Part shown: positions 11,386 to 25,197 of the stretch, in pieces
How positions within the stretch are numbered: the stretch's first letter is position 1
Layout of the letters: each line of letters starts with the position of its first letter
Assembly (NCBI GenBank): GCA_009761415.1
Contig: QUOL01000007.1
Location: 1,488,001 to 1,552,000 of the forward strand
Length of the DNA: 64,000 bases
From: Sarcomyxa edulis
Taxonomy: Eukaryota > Basidiomycota > Agaricomycetes > Agaricales > Mycenaceae
Direction: 5' to 3'
The notes under the pieces: generated by a model
The model's database searches: none
What the model was told of the DNA's origin: nothing
Seen by the model: the letters and a program-made list of their open reading frames with translations, nothing else
Made by a program: the position numbers and the translations under genes

Positions 11386-14300
11386 ATGACCACTCCTCCC
11401 GGGGCCTATGGGAACCCCCAGAATCCGAATAATCCTTTTCAACAACCTTTACAACAACCTTATCCTCAAGCTCGCCGTGAATACGACACCGAGTCCGAGA
11501 TGGGGGACCACTATGGTAATCCCAACTCGAGTACTACTCGTTTGGCTGGTAGCCAAGCCTATTACGAACAAACCAGTGAGTCAATCGTTCGTGATTGTCA
11601 GAACAGAGAAGCGCATCATGTCCTGTGCCGACACATCCAGCGCGCTTTACAGCACGCTGGCAATACTGCTAGGACAAAAAACCGCGGCTTTCAACACGCG
11701 AATGTCCCTCTTCCTTTTTTTATGGCGTCTTCTCTGTGTGTATCGATGCTATGACTGACACGTCCTTTTCAAGGTGGGAGCTCCTCTGAATCGGATCCTT
11801 ACGGTCGCCGTTACACTCCTTCAGTCGACTCTCACGCGAGTTACCCGAGCATCTCTCCCTTTGCGGACCCCGGCGTAGGTTCAGCTGATCCATACCCTGC
11901 CTGGGCTGCAGACCGCCAAATCCCAATGTCGACCGAAGAAATCGAGGATATATTCCTTGACCTCACCCAAAAGTTCGGTTTCCAGAGGGATTCGATGCGC
12001 AACATGGTCAGTCTCCATAGTTTTTCCTCCAGCTCATACGACTGACAGACATCTCGCAGTTCGATTTCCTCATGCAATCGCTTGACTCGCGCGCATCCCG
12101 CATGAGCCCAAATCAGGCCTTGCTCACCCTCCATGCCGATTACATAGGTGGTCAACATGCCAACTACCGCAAGTGGTATTTCGCTGCTCAGCTCAATCTC
12201 GATGACGCCGTCGGTCAGTCCCAGAACCCTGGACTCCAGCGTTTGAAGAGTGTCAAAGGAGCGGCTGGTTCAAAGTCCCTCGATAGTGCCCTCAATCGCT
12301 GGCGAAACGCGATGAACAATATGAGCCAGTACGACCGTCTACGACAGATCGCTCTCTACCTCTTGTGCTGGGGAGAAGCCGGGAACGTCCGCTTTGTGCC
12401 AGAGACCTTGTGTTTCATATTCAAGTGTGCGGATGATTACTATCGTAGTCCGGAGTGCCAGAATCGCCAAGAGCCAGTTCCGGAGGGGCTCTATCTGAAC
12501 ACAGTGGTGAAGCCGCTGTACCGATACATGCGTGACCAGGGTTATGAAGTCGTTGATGGGAAGTTTGTCAGGAAAGAGAAGGACCACGAAGCTATTATCG
12601 GATATGACGATATCAATCAATTGTTCTGGTATCCGGAAGGCTTGGCCAAGATCGTCCTCTCGGATAATGTACGTCCAAAAAGCACCGTTTCGTATGCATT
12701 ATCCTGATCACACTCTGTAGACGCGCCTTGTCGATGTCCCACCGGCCCAGCGTTTCATGAAGTTCAACCGTATTGACTGGAACCGTGTTTTCTTCAAGAC
12801 CTATTTCGAGAAACGATCCATCGCCCATCTTCTCGTCAACTTCAACAGAATTTGGATCCTCCACGTATCCGTCTATTACTTCTACACGTCCTTCAATTCC
12901 CCCAGGGTATACGCCCCACATGGTGAAACCAGCCCTTCAGCACAAATGACGTGGTCTGCCGTAGCCCTCGGCGGTGCCGTCTCCACCTTAATCATGATCT
13001 GTGCTACTATCGCAGAGTTCTCTTATATCCCCACAACATGGAACAACGCTTCTCATCTCACGACAAGATTGATCTTCTTACTCGTCATCCTCGCATTAAC
13101 GGCTGGACCGACTTTCTATATTGCCATGGTCGACGGTCGAGCCGATCAAACTTCTCAGGTCCCACTCATCATCAGCATAGTCCAATTCTTCATATCTCTC
13201 GTCGTCACGATTGTGTTCGGCATCGTTCCCTCGGGAAGGATGTTCGGAGATCGCGTTGCTGGCAAGTCACGCAAGTATATGGCTTCGCAGACGTTCACTG
13301 CGTCATACCCCTCCTTGGTCAGCACCGCACGTACCGCCTCCATCTTACTATGGATCCTCATCTTTGGATGCAAATTCGCGGAATCGTATTTCTTCTTGAC
13401 GACCTCGTTCAGCAGCCCTATCGCTGTCATGGCGCGTACGAAAGTGCAAGGATGCAATGACAAGTTTTTCGGTAATGCCCTTTGCACCAATCAAGTGCTT
13501 TTCACCCTCGCTATCATGTATGTCATGGATTTGGTGCTTTTCTTCCTGGACACGTATCTGTGGTATATCATTTGGATCGTCGTGTTCAGTATTGGTCGTT
13601 CGTTCTCGCTTGGCTTGTCGATTTGGACACCATGGAAGGATATTTTCACTAGAATGCCGAAGCGGATTTATGCCAAGCTCTTGGCTACTGGGGAAATGGA
13701 AGTCAAGTATAAACCCAAGGTAGCGATCTCGTTCATTTCGATGCCGATCTTGGTACTGATGAAGTGCACGATTTTCAGGTTCTCGTTTCCCAAATCTGGA
13801 ACGCTGTCATTATTTCCATGTATCGCGAGCATTTGCTTTCCATCGACCACGTCCAACGTCTTCTTTACCACCAGGTGGATGGTCCCGATGGTCGTCGTAC
13901 TCTCCGTGCCCCGCCCTTCTTCACCAACCAGGATGGCACTGGCTTCAAGGGGAACTTCTTCCCTGCGGGCGGAGAGGCTGAACGTCGAATCTCTTTCTTC
14001 GCGTCGTCGCTCACCACGGCTTTCCCTGATCCTCTACCTGTAGACGCCATGCCTACATTCACAGTTTTGGTACCTCATTACTCCGAGAAGATTCTGCTCA
14101 GTCTTCGCGAGATCATTCGAGAGGAAGATCAGAACACGCGCGTCACCCTGCTGGAATACCTGAAGCAATTGCACCCTGTCGAGTGGGACAACTTTGTCAA
14201 GGATACGAAGATTCTTGCTGAGGAAACAGACGCAATGGATGGAACAACCAGTATGACCGAAAAGACAGCTAAAACGGACGATCTTCCCTTCTACTGCATC

Positions 14301-17300
14301 GGATTCAAAACATCATCTCCCGAATACACCCTCCGTACGCGTATCTGGGCGTCCCTTCGTGCGCAAACTCTCTACCGTACCGTCTCTGGCATGATGAACT
14401 ACTCCAAGGCCATCAAACTCCTCTACCGTGTCGAAAACCCAGATATCGTTCACACATTTGGTGGTAACACGGAGCGGTTGGAGCGGGAACTCGAACGCAT
14501 GGCCCGTCGGAAGTTCAAGTTCGCAATTTCTATGCAGCGATTCTCTAAATTCAACAAGGAAGAGCAGGAGAATGCCGAGTTCCTTCTACGAGCTTACCCG
14601 GATCTGCAGATCGCGTATCTAGACGAAGAGCCTGGTCAGAAAGGCGAGGATCCCAAGTTGTTCTCTGCTCTCATCGATGGTCATTCGGAGATCGACGAGG
14701 TCACTGGTAAACGGAAGCCCAAGTTCCGTGTCGAGTTGCCTGGAAACCCAATTCTTGGTGATGGAAAATCGGACAATCAGAACCATGCGATGATCTTCTA
14801 TCGTGGAGAGTACTTGCAGCTCATCGATGCTAATCAGGACAATTATCTGGAGGAGTGTCTCAAGATTCGTAACATTCTTGGCGAGTTCGAGGAATACTCG
14901 GTCTCCAGTCAAAGCCCGTACGCACAATGGGGTCACAAGGAGTTCACCAAATCGCCGGTCGCTATCGTGGGTACGCGCGAATATATTTTCTCGGAAAACA
15001 TTGGAGTTCTTGGAGATATCGCTGCTGGAAAGGAACAGACGTTCGGTACCATGACAGCTCGTGCGTTGGCATGGATTGGTGGAAAACTGCATTACGGTCA
15101 TCCTGATTTCTTGAACGCCCTGTTCATGAATACTCGCGGTGGTGTCTCCAAAGCTCAGAAGGGTCTGCATCTGAACGAGGATATTTTTGCTGGTATGAAC
15201 GCATTTGGACGTGGTGGACGTATCAAGCATTCCGAGTACTACCAGTGCGGTAAAGGTCGTGATCTTGGGTTCGGCACAATCTTGAATTTCCAGACCAAGA
15301 TTGGAACTGGTATGGGTGAACAGATGCTCAGCAGGGAATACTACTACCTCGGAACTCAGCTTCCTATCGATCGGTTCCTCACTTTCTACTATGCTCATCC
15401 GGGTTTCCACATCAACAACATCCTGGTCATATATTCGATTCAAGTCTTTATGGTTACGCGTAGGTTTTACTTCGATTTGTCTTTCATTCTTGTCGCTGAC
15501 GTCGATATGCAGTGCTTTTCATCGGAACACTCAATAAGCAGCTTTCTATCTGTAAAGTGGATTCCCTTGGTAATGTCATCGGCGGTCAGCCTGGATGTTA
15601 CAACCTTATTCCAGTATTTGACTGGATCAGGCGTTGTATTGTGTCCATTTTCTTGGTTTTCTTCATTGCTTTCCTTCCCCTTTTCTTGCAAGGTATGGTG
15701 ATCCAAATTTATGGATTGAGATCTGTTGTTGACTTTCTGCCTCAGAATTGGTAGAGCGTGGTACGGGTAAAGCGTTGCTTCGGCTTGCGAAACATTTTCT
15801 GTCCCTCTCACCGATCTTCGAGGTTTTCTCCACTCAAATATACTCGCAAGCTATCCTTAGCAATCTGACGTTCGGAGGTGCTCGATACATCGCCACCGGT
15901 CGTGGTTTTGCTACAACCCGAATGTCGTTCGCTATCCTCTACTCCCGATTTGCAGGACCTAGTATCTACATGGGAATGCGTAATCTGCTTCTACTCTTAT
16001 ACGCCACCATGGCCATCTGGATTCCTCATTTGATCTACTTCTGGCTCTCGGTCTTGTCCCTCTGCATTGCACCTTTCCTGTTCAATCCTCACCAGTTCTC
16101 CTACGCTGATTTCATCATCGACTATCGTGAATTTTTGCGATGGATGTCACGTGGAAACTCGAGGACCAAGGCCAGCAGTTGGTATGGATATTGTCGGCTT
16201 TCGCGTACTATGATTACTGGTTATAAGAAGAAAAAGCTTGGACATCCTTCAGAGAAACTGTCTGGTGATGTTCCACGGGCTACTTGGAATACAGTCATCA
16301 TCTCAGAAATCATCTGGCCTATCGCTATTGCGACCCTGTTCGTTGTCGCATACATGTTCGTCAAGTCTTTCCCTGACAAGGATGGAAACGAGAACCCCAG
16401 CCCTCTCATCCGGATAGCTATCATTGCCATTGGTCCCGTGGTCTGGAACGCCGCAATCCTGTTGGCCCTCTTCTTCATCGCTTTGTTCCTCGGACCTATG
16501 ATGGAATCGTTCGCCAAATTTGGGTCGGTCATGGCTGCTTTTGCTCATGTCCTCTGTTTGGTCGGAATGGTCGCGTTCTTTGAGTTCTTCGTGAGTCAAA
16601 TTCAACATAACATATGACTTATCTGATGTGAACTGTATACAGTGGTTCCTCGAATTATGGGATGCGTCGCATGCGGTGTTAGGCGTCATCTCCGTCATTG
16701 CCATCCAGCGTGCCATACAAAAGATCTTGATTGCTGTCTTTTTGACCCGAGAATATAAACACGACGAGACTAATCGCGCCTGGTGGACTGGTAAATGGTA
16801 TGGCAGAGGTCTTGGAACATCTGCAATATCGCAACCTGCTCGTGAATTCATCGTCAAGATCGTCGAGATGTCATTATGGTCGTCGGACTTCCTACTCGCG
16901 CACCTGCTATTGATAATCTTAACACCTCCAATCTTGATTCCTTTCGCCAACCGAATGCATTCGACGATGTTGTGTAAGTGCCTAGTTTCTTGGGTTGATT
17001 GACGAAAACTAATGTTCCGACGACAGTCTGGCTTCGTCCTTCCAAGCAGATCAGAGCTCCTCTTTTCTCGACCAAACAAAAACGGCAACGTCGTTGGATT
17101 GTTCGTGTGCTCATATTATTACTGTCTTGCCCTCATTGACAATACTTTCGACTTCAGGTCATCAAGTATACGGTAGTTTACCTGTTCGTGATCGCCATCC
17201 TGGCTGCACTGATAGTCCTGCGTGAGTGACATCGTACAATCATCACCCTCCTCCGTACTGATCGTGTCTCATCACAGCCGCTCTCTTCCGAGATCGTATC

Positions 17301-17333
17301 ACGTTTAGCTGCACTCTCTGCACGAATATCTAA
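11386..17333 (+). CDS. FKS1: 1,3-beta-glucan synthase catalytic subunit (GT48, FKS)
   Basis: Plasma-membrane enzyme that polymerises UDP-glucose into cell-wall 1,3-beta-glucan; target of echinocandins. Eleven exons: 11386-11575, 11774-12006, 12060-12668, 12721-13719, 13779-15459, 15513-15692, 15746-16590, 16643-16973, 17027-17100, 17158-17221, 17278-17333; 5262 nt, 1753 residues, a normal family length. The N terminus is Asn/Gln/Pro-rich and cytosolic. The FKS1 domain-1 region ([15 protein letters not shown]) is near residue 242, followed by a first group of membrane segments. The GT48 core contains [35 protein letters not shown] and [15 protein letters not shown], and a second membrane group ends the protein. 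Hot-spot 1 (about residue 567) reads FLTTSFSSP and hot-spot 2 (about 1273) DWIRRCIV. Another FKS paralog elsewhere in the genome cannot be excluded. Confidence 0.97.
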
Positions 17334-17687
17334 CGATCTAACGTTTTCCAATTCATTATCTTGCATTATAACTTTTCTTCATATTCATAAGTGATCCTTT
17401 TGCTATTATACCTGGTGGATAAAAAAGCAGTTATTCCTCGCTGTAGAACACCATCTAACTCATCCCAGAACGGTCATTCAATTTTTCTGTAATACCATAT
17501 CTATCATAGAGGATAATAATCTTCAACTTCGGAACGTACTACATAACATTTGGGGTTGGTTGCTATATATATTGCTTGAAGCGTAAGGTGCATGGTTGTT
17601 TCGAAGTCTGAGTGGATTACAACTCGGACGAGAGCGAGATTTCTCAAAATCGTCCAGTTTTCAAGTGGCGGATATCCAACAGTAGTA
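17334..17687. other. Convergent 3' region of FKS and coiled-coil gene
   Basis: About 350 nt, AT-rich near 17400-17580, between two convergent stop codons. It probably holds both 3' UTRs and polyadenylation sites. No gene is seen. Confidence 0.5.
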
Positions 17688-19798
17688 TTACATGGGCTGA
17701 TCGGTTATCCCTCCTTGTCCAAGCTGCCCGTAAGATTGTGCAAAATCAACCTGAGGGTGATTCGAAGTCAGTACAATGATATCGCTCGAAGATCTACCGG
17801 TACCTACAATCATAGCGGAAGCCCGTTTCATGTAGGGCTTGAACATAGAGGACCGTTTCGAGGACGTAGGGTCTACCAATTCGGGTGGATGGCACGAATC
17901 TTCCAGTGTTGTCGTTTCGGTCGTCGTGACATCAACAAATAGACTCGAATCGCTCTTCAAAGCTGACCGGACCGACATGGAAGATTGGTTTCGAGAGAGA
18001 GTGGCAGCAAGGATCCCAGACACGCGCTTGCTATGGCTACGCTTGTTTGCTAACGGTGAAGGAGTTGCAACAAGTGTCGTGGTAGAATAAGGTGAATCGT
18101 CTAGATCTTCCATCAAGTGACGGAGTGGAGAGGCTTGGTTTGGCGTAGAGGTGATGAATGGTGAATCTTGATTTGTATACGACCTTGAGCTCGTTTGTGG
18201 TTGACTACAAAACCTTCTGTGTTGCGGCCTCTGAGAGACGCGTCAAGTTCAATCAGCAGCTCGTGACAAACATATGAGACCGATACACTACGTACCTCAG
18301 CTGGCAAGGCATGATGCTCAACGCCTCGTATCCGTTGTCTTCTACTGTTACTCTTCCCTAGAACGAACCCTTCTTTCAATCCTGGACCGTCACCGTCGCC
18401 ATACTCTTGATCCGATTCCCATAAGAGAGGCTCTGGAAGGCTCCTCCGTACTATTTCCTCAATTTCGTGTATCTCCATAATCTTTCTGCTCCAAGCTTCG
18501 GCTAGTGGTCTAACCTCTTCCAACTGTGCTTCTGCCTTTCTCAAACTCTCCTTCAACTCGCTGATCTCCCGGCCTGCGATATGCAACCGAACTTCGACGT
18601 CACCACGCAATTCGCGTTCCACCTCCAAAACCCTCGAAGATTCGTCCACACACAACGTAATATTCCGCTGCAGAGATTCGATGCGTTCGGATAACAAGGC
18701 AGATTTCTGTTCAGAGGCGGCCAATTGACTCTGACAAATTGCGAGTTCGTCCTTGGCGGAGACAAGTGCACTTCGTAAGACTCCCGGATGTTCGATCGTG
18801 ATTCCAAGTGTTCGCTGACTGCTTGAGTCTCGTTTCGGGTGACAGAGGTCGGCAATACTCGAACTGGAGGCTATTTGATTTTGGTTCTCTCCCTCTTCCA
18901 CGGGCTTGATGCCAATTCCGAGTCGACGACATTCCTCATCTAATTCGGTTGGACCGATCTGTCGAGCATAATCTAACTCAGCTTCGAGAACCTTTCGCAT
19001 CCAATCGTCGGCATAGGATTTGGCTACGAGAGAGGAGATGTCTTCTTGCAGAGCAGAGTCCCGATTTGCGAGTAAACGGTTGTGTTCCAGGAGGGTAGAG
19101 TTTTCGGATGATAACCGTGTGGTTTCCTCTTCCGCGCGTAGCCTCGCATGGCGCTCGACCTCTAGAGCCTGTTTAAGGGAAGCGATGTTCGCTTCTCGTT
19201 CTCGCAACGTACGAGAGAATACGGCATTCTGGCCTCGCATCAGTTTTAGGGAAGCCGTCAACTCCTCCTCCCTGGGAGCTGCACTGGGTCTGTCGGTGAG
19301 GAGAACCGAGGGTGAGGGATCATAATCGTTTTTGGCTTTGGCCTTACGCTCCTTTCGTTCGCCGATAAGTGCGTCGCGGGTCAAGTCGAGTTCCACGGAA
19401 ATTTGTGTGTGACTAGATTCAAGATGGGCGATGCGATCTTGAAATCCAAGTAAGAGTTCGCGGGTTGCAGCGCTCGAGTCCTCGTATGGCTTGCGTTTTG
19501 GTCGTAGGGCGTGACGGGATACTGGTGATGGAGAGAGCTCGAAGTCAGATTGAGTGAGGTTAGACTGGAGCGAGGGGAATGCGCCTTGAATTAGGTGTAC
19601 TGAGGGTGGAGAGGACGGTAGGTCGTCGTCATTGCTGGAACAATGTAACTGTTCAAGTAAGAGATTGGTTAGCATTACATTACATGAGAAACAAGAAAAC
19701 GAACGTACATGTTTGAATAGAGGAGATACGGGTGTTGGAGGATTGTAGTTACCTGTAGCTATACATGGCTTGTGGGCCAAAGAGATGGGAGAACTCAT
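17688..19798 (-). CDS. Coiled-coil protein of unknown function
   Basis: Three exons, 19798-19709, 19648-18296 and 18230-17688, give 1986 nt and 661 residues. The splice at 18295/18231 changes frame and joins two open frames that otherwise look separate. The N terminus is Ser/Pro-rich. From about residue 115 to 470 the protein is dominated by Glu, Arg, Leu and Lys in heptad-like patterns (for example EERHARLRAEEETTRLSSEN-type text), predicting long coiled coils broken near residue 310. The C-terminal 190 residues are Ser/Thr-rich and probably disordered. Such proteins are often scaffolds or tethers, but no family is recognised. Confidence 0.75.
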
Positions 19799-20494
19799 GG
19801 TGTCGATAGTAGTGTCGATAGAAATGTCAATGTTGATACAGTGTGGGGGCGCGATTCCAAAGGGAGCATGTAATGTGGAAGATAGCCTTTATACAGGTCC
19901 AGCCGGACTAGGCTGAAGGCTGACGGAAGAGTGAAACAGCGATGTCAGCCACCAACATGATTAAAGCGAATAAACGTCGGGTATACTACTGTCACTGTGA
20001 CCGGAGAAGGTACCTATTGACCTGCCTATCCAAGGTGTCCGAGAGCGTCCACTGTTCCAATGACAGTTCCAATACAGAGCTATCAGGCAAACGCGTGCGT
20101 AGGACCTCGACGTTTCTCCCGCAGAAAATGATGACCTTGTGAAGAGAAAAGCAAGCTCACCTCGATGTGGATGACAGAGTATCTTCAAAAGTTTGACTGA
20201 CAGCTCGAGAGAAGCTTCGGATTGCGCGGCCTTCAGACGGAATCTTCGAAATACCGACCAGACCAGTTGGCGGGAATGTTGCTACAATAAATAGGATAAT
20301 AAATAGATAGATAGGAATAAGATATTAGACAGTCATGTTGGAGATAGATTAGATGGAAGATGAGCTGAACTCGGGAGATGCTGAAGAGGAAGAAAAGCAG
20401 ATATCCATGTCACGTGCAAATGCATGGCTTGATCGTGTACACACACTACCAAGTCACTAGTCACTTATAGCACTGTACGACAAGTGCATGTTTG
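19799..20494. promoter_or_regulatory. Divergent intergenic region, coiled-coil gene and FHIP gene
   Basis: About 0.7 kb between two divergent ATGs. It contains a short A/G-rich tract of repeated ATA/GATA units near 20285-20325. The frame at 19961-20188 (minus) has no coding signature. Both promoters should be here. Confidence 0.45.
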
Positions 20495-23400
20495 ATGGAT
20501 TACTTTTCGAAATTTCTACGCACTGGAGCTCAGCCAACACCAAAGCCACCCCTCGACCATGCCCTCGAGTTCCACAAGTCTTGGATTCTCGTCAAAGTCC
20601 GTATACTCTATTCATATCACCATGCTTACCACTCAACTCTCGCACAGAACACCCTCACGCATCCCGATGAACGTCAATTATCCAGAGGTATCAAGTTTAC
20701 CGATGTTCCTGTCCATCTTCAATCCATGGTTGATTCTCTAGTCTGGGAGTCAACCAGGACCGAGGAAGGGTGGGTTGATCAACAATCATTCTACCTTCAA
20801 TCAATCTAAATTCGCTTGTAGCGCGACAGGTGCTTGCCTAGAGTATCTACTCAAGAATGGTACGTACTATTGTCTCGCCTCGATTACCGACTTACAATCT
20901 ATCTACCACTAGATGTCCTGGGTACGCTCGTACGACTCAGCGAGACTGATCGCCCATCAGGCATTCAGGCCGAAGTGCTTCGAGCAGTTCAGAACATGGT
21001 TGTCCTTCTTGACGAACAGTTTCTTGTTCACTCGGCAGTTCACAGAGCTGTACTTCGTTTACTTAGAAATTGTGTCGGAGATGATCTACAGGAACAGCTC
21101 GATGGCAGGAATAAAGTCCGAGGAGCTGCTGGAAATGCGATTCCAAGTCAGCCTTCCGAATACGAAGAAGACCGTACGTTTGTTCTGATTGAATTGGTGG
21201 ATGTACTCCTAATGTCTTGATACAGTCGTGAACCTGCTATGTATTCTATGCAGTCGTATACGAACATACCGAGAATTGCTCATGATATTTTTCCACGACA
21301 AACACTGGTATCACTCAGAGCCTTTGTTCTCTGTCGAGGAAGAAGATGAGGACGAGGAGGACGAGGAGGCAGAAGAAGAAGCTCTTAAACTCAAGGACTC
21401 AGGTGTTGCAAGATCTTCCTCTCCAACAGGATCCCAAGCAACAGTCACTTCCGCCCCTGCGTCTTCTCTAACAAAGAAACCTGAATACGAATTCCTTCTC
21501 TTCAATTACCTTCTCCGTTTTTCTCACCGTGAAGGCCAAATCGGTGACTTTGCTCGCGCCGGACTCCTTTTCCTCATGGACGTAGCCATGTCTCCCGGCG
21601 AACCTGTTCACCGCCTGGCGGGAGACGTGAATTCGGCATCATCAACTTTGCCCTCGGATCCCATAACCGATGCTGCATTAGCACTAGCGGAATACATCTT
21701 GGATGGCGATTTCTCCGAAGTCCTAGGTGCAGGCTTAGGCGCTGTCTATTCCCTTCTACCCTCCAAACTGGAATTCATACCTCGGATGACGGCAGCCGGA
21801 GATGGGAACGGGATGACTATCGGTGGGACGGGCCCTGAGACTGAAGAAGACAAGGAAATGCTAGAAGCTGCCCGAGAAAAGAGCCGTCTTATGGGTGTCG
21901 AAGATGCCTCCAACCCTGACTTCAAATCCCGGCTGAACCATTTCCTGAAATTACTCGAGTTCCTCCAAGATGTATTACGGCGAAACATCGTCCACGATTC
22001 TCTAGAGTCTTCTTCATCGGGCTTGGACGCGTCTGCCTTGGTGGGTACCGCCATTGTTCAATCTATATTGGATGCAGTGCGACGGATATTCCTGGAAAAC
22101 GTGTTATACCCTTCTGTCCTGGAATGCTCTGACGCAGACGGAAGTGCGGTGGCGGTGATGTCCTACATCGAAATCATGATTCGCACTCTCCAGGATGGCC
22201 AGCTCGCTGATCTTCTCGTCAATTTCCTCATGAGCGAGGATAACGATGAAGTGCGGTTGAGACAACGACCTTATTCTGTGCTGACGCTTGGCACAGAAGC
22301 CACTCCTCCGCAAGCAAAATCTAGCGCCTCTGGTGACGTAGAGAAGCAGAATCGACTCCGGAGAAGAAAAAGTAGTGCCATGGTGTTGTTGGAGATGGAG
22401 GCTCCAGAGTCGAGGAAAGAGTCCGAGTATTTCACTTCGATGGGGAGGTTCACTCTCAAGGATCTACTCATGTCAAATCTAAGGTCAAAGAATCAACCTA
22501 CCGCGACATCTGCTCTGCAGCTACTGCAATCCATGTTGCTTCAACATCCCCAACTCTGCGTGGATCGTCTACTTATTGTTATCCATGACTCACATGCGAC
22601 TAGCTTTCCTCATCCGGATATGATTGTCAGTGCCAAACAGCCCAAGGAGTCGGAAGACGACGACGACGACGAGACCTTCGTCTATCCTGGGATAGATGAA
22701 TTGGACGAATCTTCTGGTGTATCTCTGTTTTCTCAGCCAGAAACTACTTATTCGACACACGAACGTGAAATGGGTCTCTACCTCACCTTAGTCTCTCGTG
22801 TTGATCCATCACACGACGACAATGCTTTCAGTACAGGATATGACCACTATCTCCGGGATGCATTATTCGCCATTCAAAACCAAGCTTCTTTCCAACTTGG
22901 CGACGATGAAGATGCAGAAACCAGAGCAAAAGCAAAGCACCGCTTGAATGTCAATGACCCAATCCTTTCCCTCATCCTCGAATCTCTTCGCAAATTCTTT
23001 TCGAACACCCCAGAATTCAATATCGCACTTACAGGCGTCCTCGCCACTCTAGCCATAAACCCAGACCGTTCTTTAGCTGGTTGGTTAACATTTGCGTCCA
23101 ATGACGCTGCTCCTGTCGATGGACCACACGACGAGCTTGCATTCACTGATGACGGAGACGATCGGTCGATAGATTTCCGGATAGAGGAGAAACTGGCTCA
23201 AGAATCAAATTGGCTCCCCGCATCTAGCATGGACGAGAACTCCCGCCCTGTTGTGCACTCGATCTTCCACGGACTGGTTTCGCAGCTTGAGCGATATCGT
23301 CAAGTCGTAGAGAATTTTGACAAATTCCTGCTCGAGCGTCGGCAAGGATTACTATTCTCCGAAAACCTCTCGGATGCTTTGAACCTTGTCATAGAGTTGA

Positions 23401-23939
23401 GCGATGAACCAGTCAGTTTCACGGCACCAGTGCCGCAATCTACTCCCGAACCTCCACGAGCCCCTCCGAAACCCAAACCCAAACCATCTGCATCTTCGAC
23501 ACTTGTATCTTTCCTAACTCCCAAGAAAAGCAAGTCAACGAAACCCTCGACTTGGGTACCCTCAGAACCTTCTACGCCCCCGAGAAACAAGACCCTTTCG
23601 GCGAGTCCATTTGGGCCTCATTATCAACAGACGGGTGCGATTATAGTTGAACCCTTTGTTGCTCCTATACCAATGTCAGGTCCGTGGACGCCTGCTAAAT
23701 CGACGAAATGGAATGCGGACGAGGAAGACGTGTTTTCTTCTGGATGGGATGAAGAAAAGAAGGTCAGAAGGGACGGGGATGAGGACGAGGACGAGGGTAT
23801 GAAGGTTGGCAAGACCGTGAGTGTGACGCTCTCGCAGCTACTGGACAATGTCGTTATCCTGGAGGAGAGTTTGAAAGAACTTGTCGCTATCATTCATGCA
23901 CGGAGGAGTTTAGCTATTGATTCGGTTCGGTTCCTCTAG
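20495..23939 (+). CDS. FHIP / RAI16-like protein (FTS-Hook-interacting)
   Basis: Homolog of the FHIP family, which links FTS and Hook adaptors to dynein on early endosomes; fungal members act in endosome transport along hyphae. Four exons: 20495-20769, 20822-20859, 20913-21173, 21226-23939; 3288 nt, 1095 residues. Helical repeats begin at once (HALEFHKSWILVKV). The conserved RAI16 core includes VNLLCILCSRIRTYRELLMI and PEYEFLLFNYLLRFSHREGQ (near residue 278). A run of Glu and Asp at about residues 226-245 is an acidic linker. The C-terminal 250 residues are Pro/Ser/Lys-rich and probably disordered, ending in a short helix. The ATG at 20495 is the first in frame and starts with MDYFSKFLRTG. 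Confidence 0.88.
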
Positions 23940-24072
23940 GTTTACATGGGATGCGTTTTAGAGTTGTAAATTATTGATTCACCACTGCATTGGAATACCA
24001 CTTTGATTTAATACAAGATCTCCGGGACAAAATAAACTAAAAGCAAGAACGTGAAGAATACTATCATCTTGA

Positions 24073-25197
24073 TTACTTCGCCTTTCGGCCTTTCCCCGAC
24101 CTCTTGGATTTGGACCTGGAGCCAGACGATTCCGACGGCTTGGCCTTGTCTCCAAAAAGCTTCTCCTGCAACTTCTTGAACTCGTCGTCGTCGATTTCGG
24201 GAGGTGGACTCGGAGCTGCACGTCTTTTCTTCTTCGGTGATTCCTCTCCGTCCTCTTGAGCTTCCGCCAAAGGTTTCCCCCGTTTTTTCCCATTGGACTT
24301 GCTGCTAGATGCCGGCTCAGCGTACTTCGCAGCAAGGCTATCGAAAAAGCCATCCATATTCTTCCGTTTATTGAGAATAAGCGCCTGCAATGCTGACACG
24401 TCTTCGACATCATCATCGTCTTCGTCCTTCTTCGCTTTTCCTTTGCCCTTCTTCCTCCTTTCTCCAGTCTTCCCGCTGCCGTAGAACTCATCCCATACCC
24501 CCAACTCTTTCGCCAACTTCTCTGCTTCCTTGGCCTCCTTTTCTCCTTGCTTCTGTCGAACTAATTTTGATTTTTCATCCTTTATGCTCGTTTCCCATGT
24601 AGGAAGTGGAGGAAGGCCGCCCTTTGCAATCAGGTCCGATATTATGATGATAAAACGCGCTTCATCTTCATGCGTGGAATGGGGAATGTATGTCATGATC
24701 TCATCAATCGAGCCGTCGGTGTCAGCAAACGCTTTTTTGAGATCCTCCACCTCTTCAGCAGAGCCTGTGTATATACATCGTCAGCATAACGCGTAGAAAC
24801 GCACGCGTTGAATATGACCTTGATACTCCTTTTTCATATCATCCAACTTTCCCCGAGTGACGCGATCGAACATTTGCTCGAAGTATGCTTCCCATCCGTC
24901 TTCGCCCGGAGAAAGGTCGAGTCCATCGTCTGTCTTGCCTGTGCTATCATATCTCTTCCTCCGTTTCTCGTCGCTGAGAACAGAATACGCGAAACCGATC
25001 TGTTGGAACTTGATTGACGCGTCCGCTCTAGCAGCCTCGGTGGCAGTGGCATGCTTGTCTGGGTGGTAAATCAGTGCATGGCGACGATAAGACTTCTTGA
25101 TGTCTTCGGAACTTGCGTCGCTTTTGAGAGATAGAACGTCGTACAAGTCGACAGAGTCCTGGTCAGGAAAGAATTGGTCAATGGGATCGTTGTTCAT
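24073..25197 (-). CDS. DNAJC9-like J-domain protein
   Basis: Hsp40-class co-chaperone; animal DNAJC9 works with Hsp70 and histones H3-H4 in the nucleus. Two exons, 25197-24819 and 24764-24073, give 1071 nt and 356 residues. The J domain covers about residues 17-85 with the HPD motif at 45-47. Behind it come the DNAJC9-type helical region and a C terminus rich in Lys, Glu and Asp with several basic clusters (PKKKRR, KSKRSGKGRK) that look like nuclear-localisation signals. The start at 25197 (MNNDPIDQF) is preferred over an upstream in-frame Met because the J domain then sits at the usual place. It is divergent from the Hsp20 gene and shares its promoter region. Confidence 0.9.

Noticed and set aside
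14619..15443. 274-codon minus-strand frame inside FKS
   Set aside because: Antisense shadow of the highly conserved GT48 catalytic exon; no start context or family motif.
20285..20325. Short ATA/GATA-rich tract as a regulatory or structural element
   Set aside because: Low-complexity sequence in a promoter region; too short and imperfect to support a specific role.
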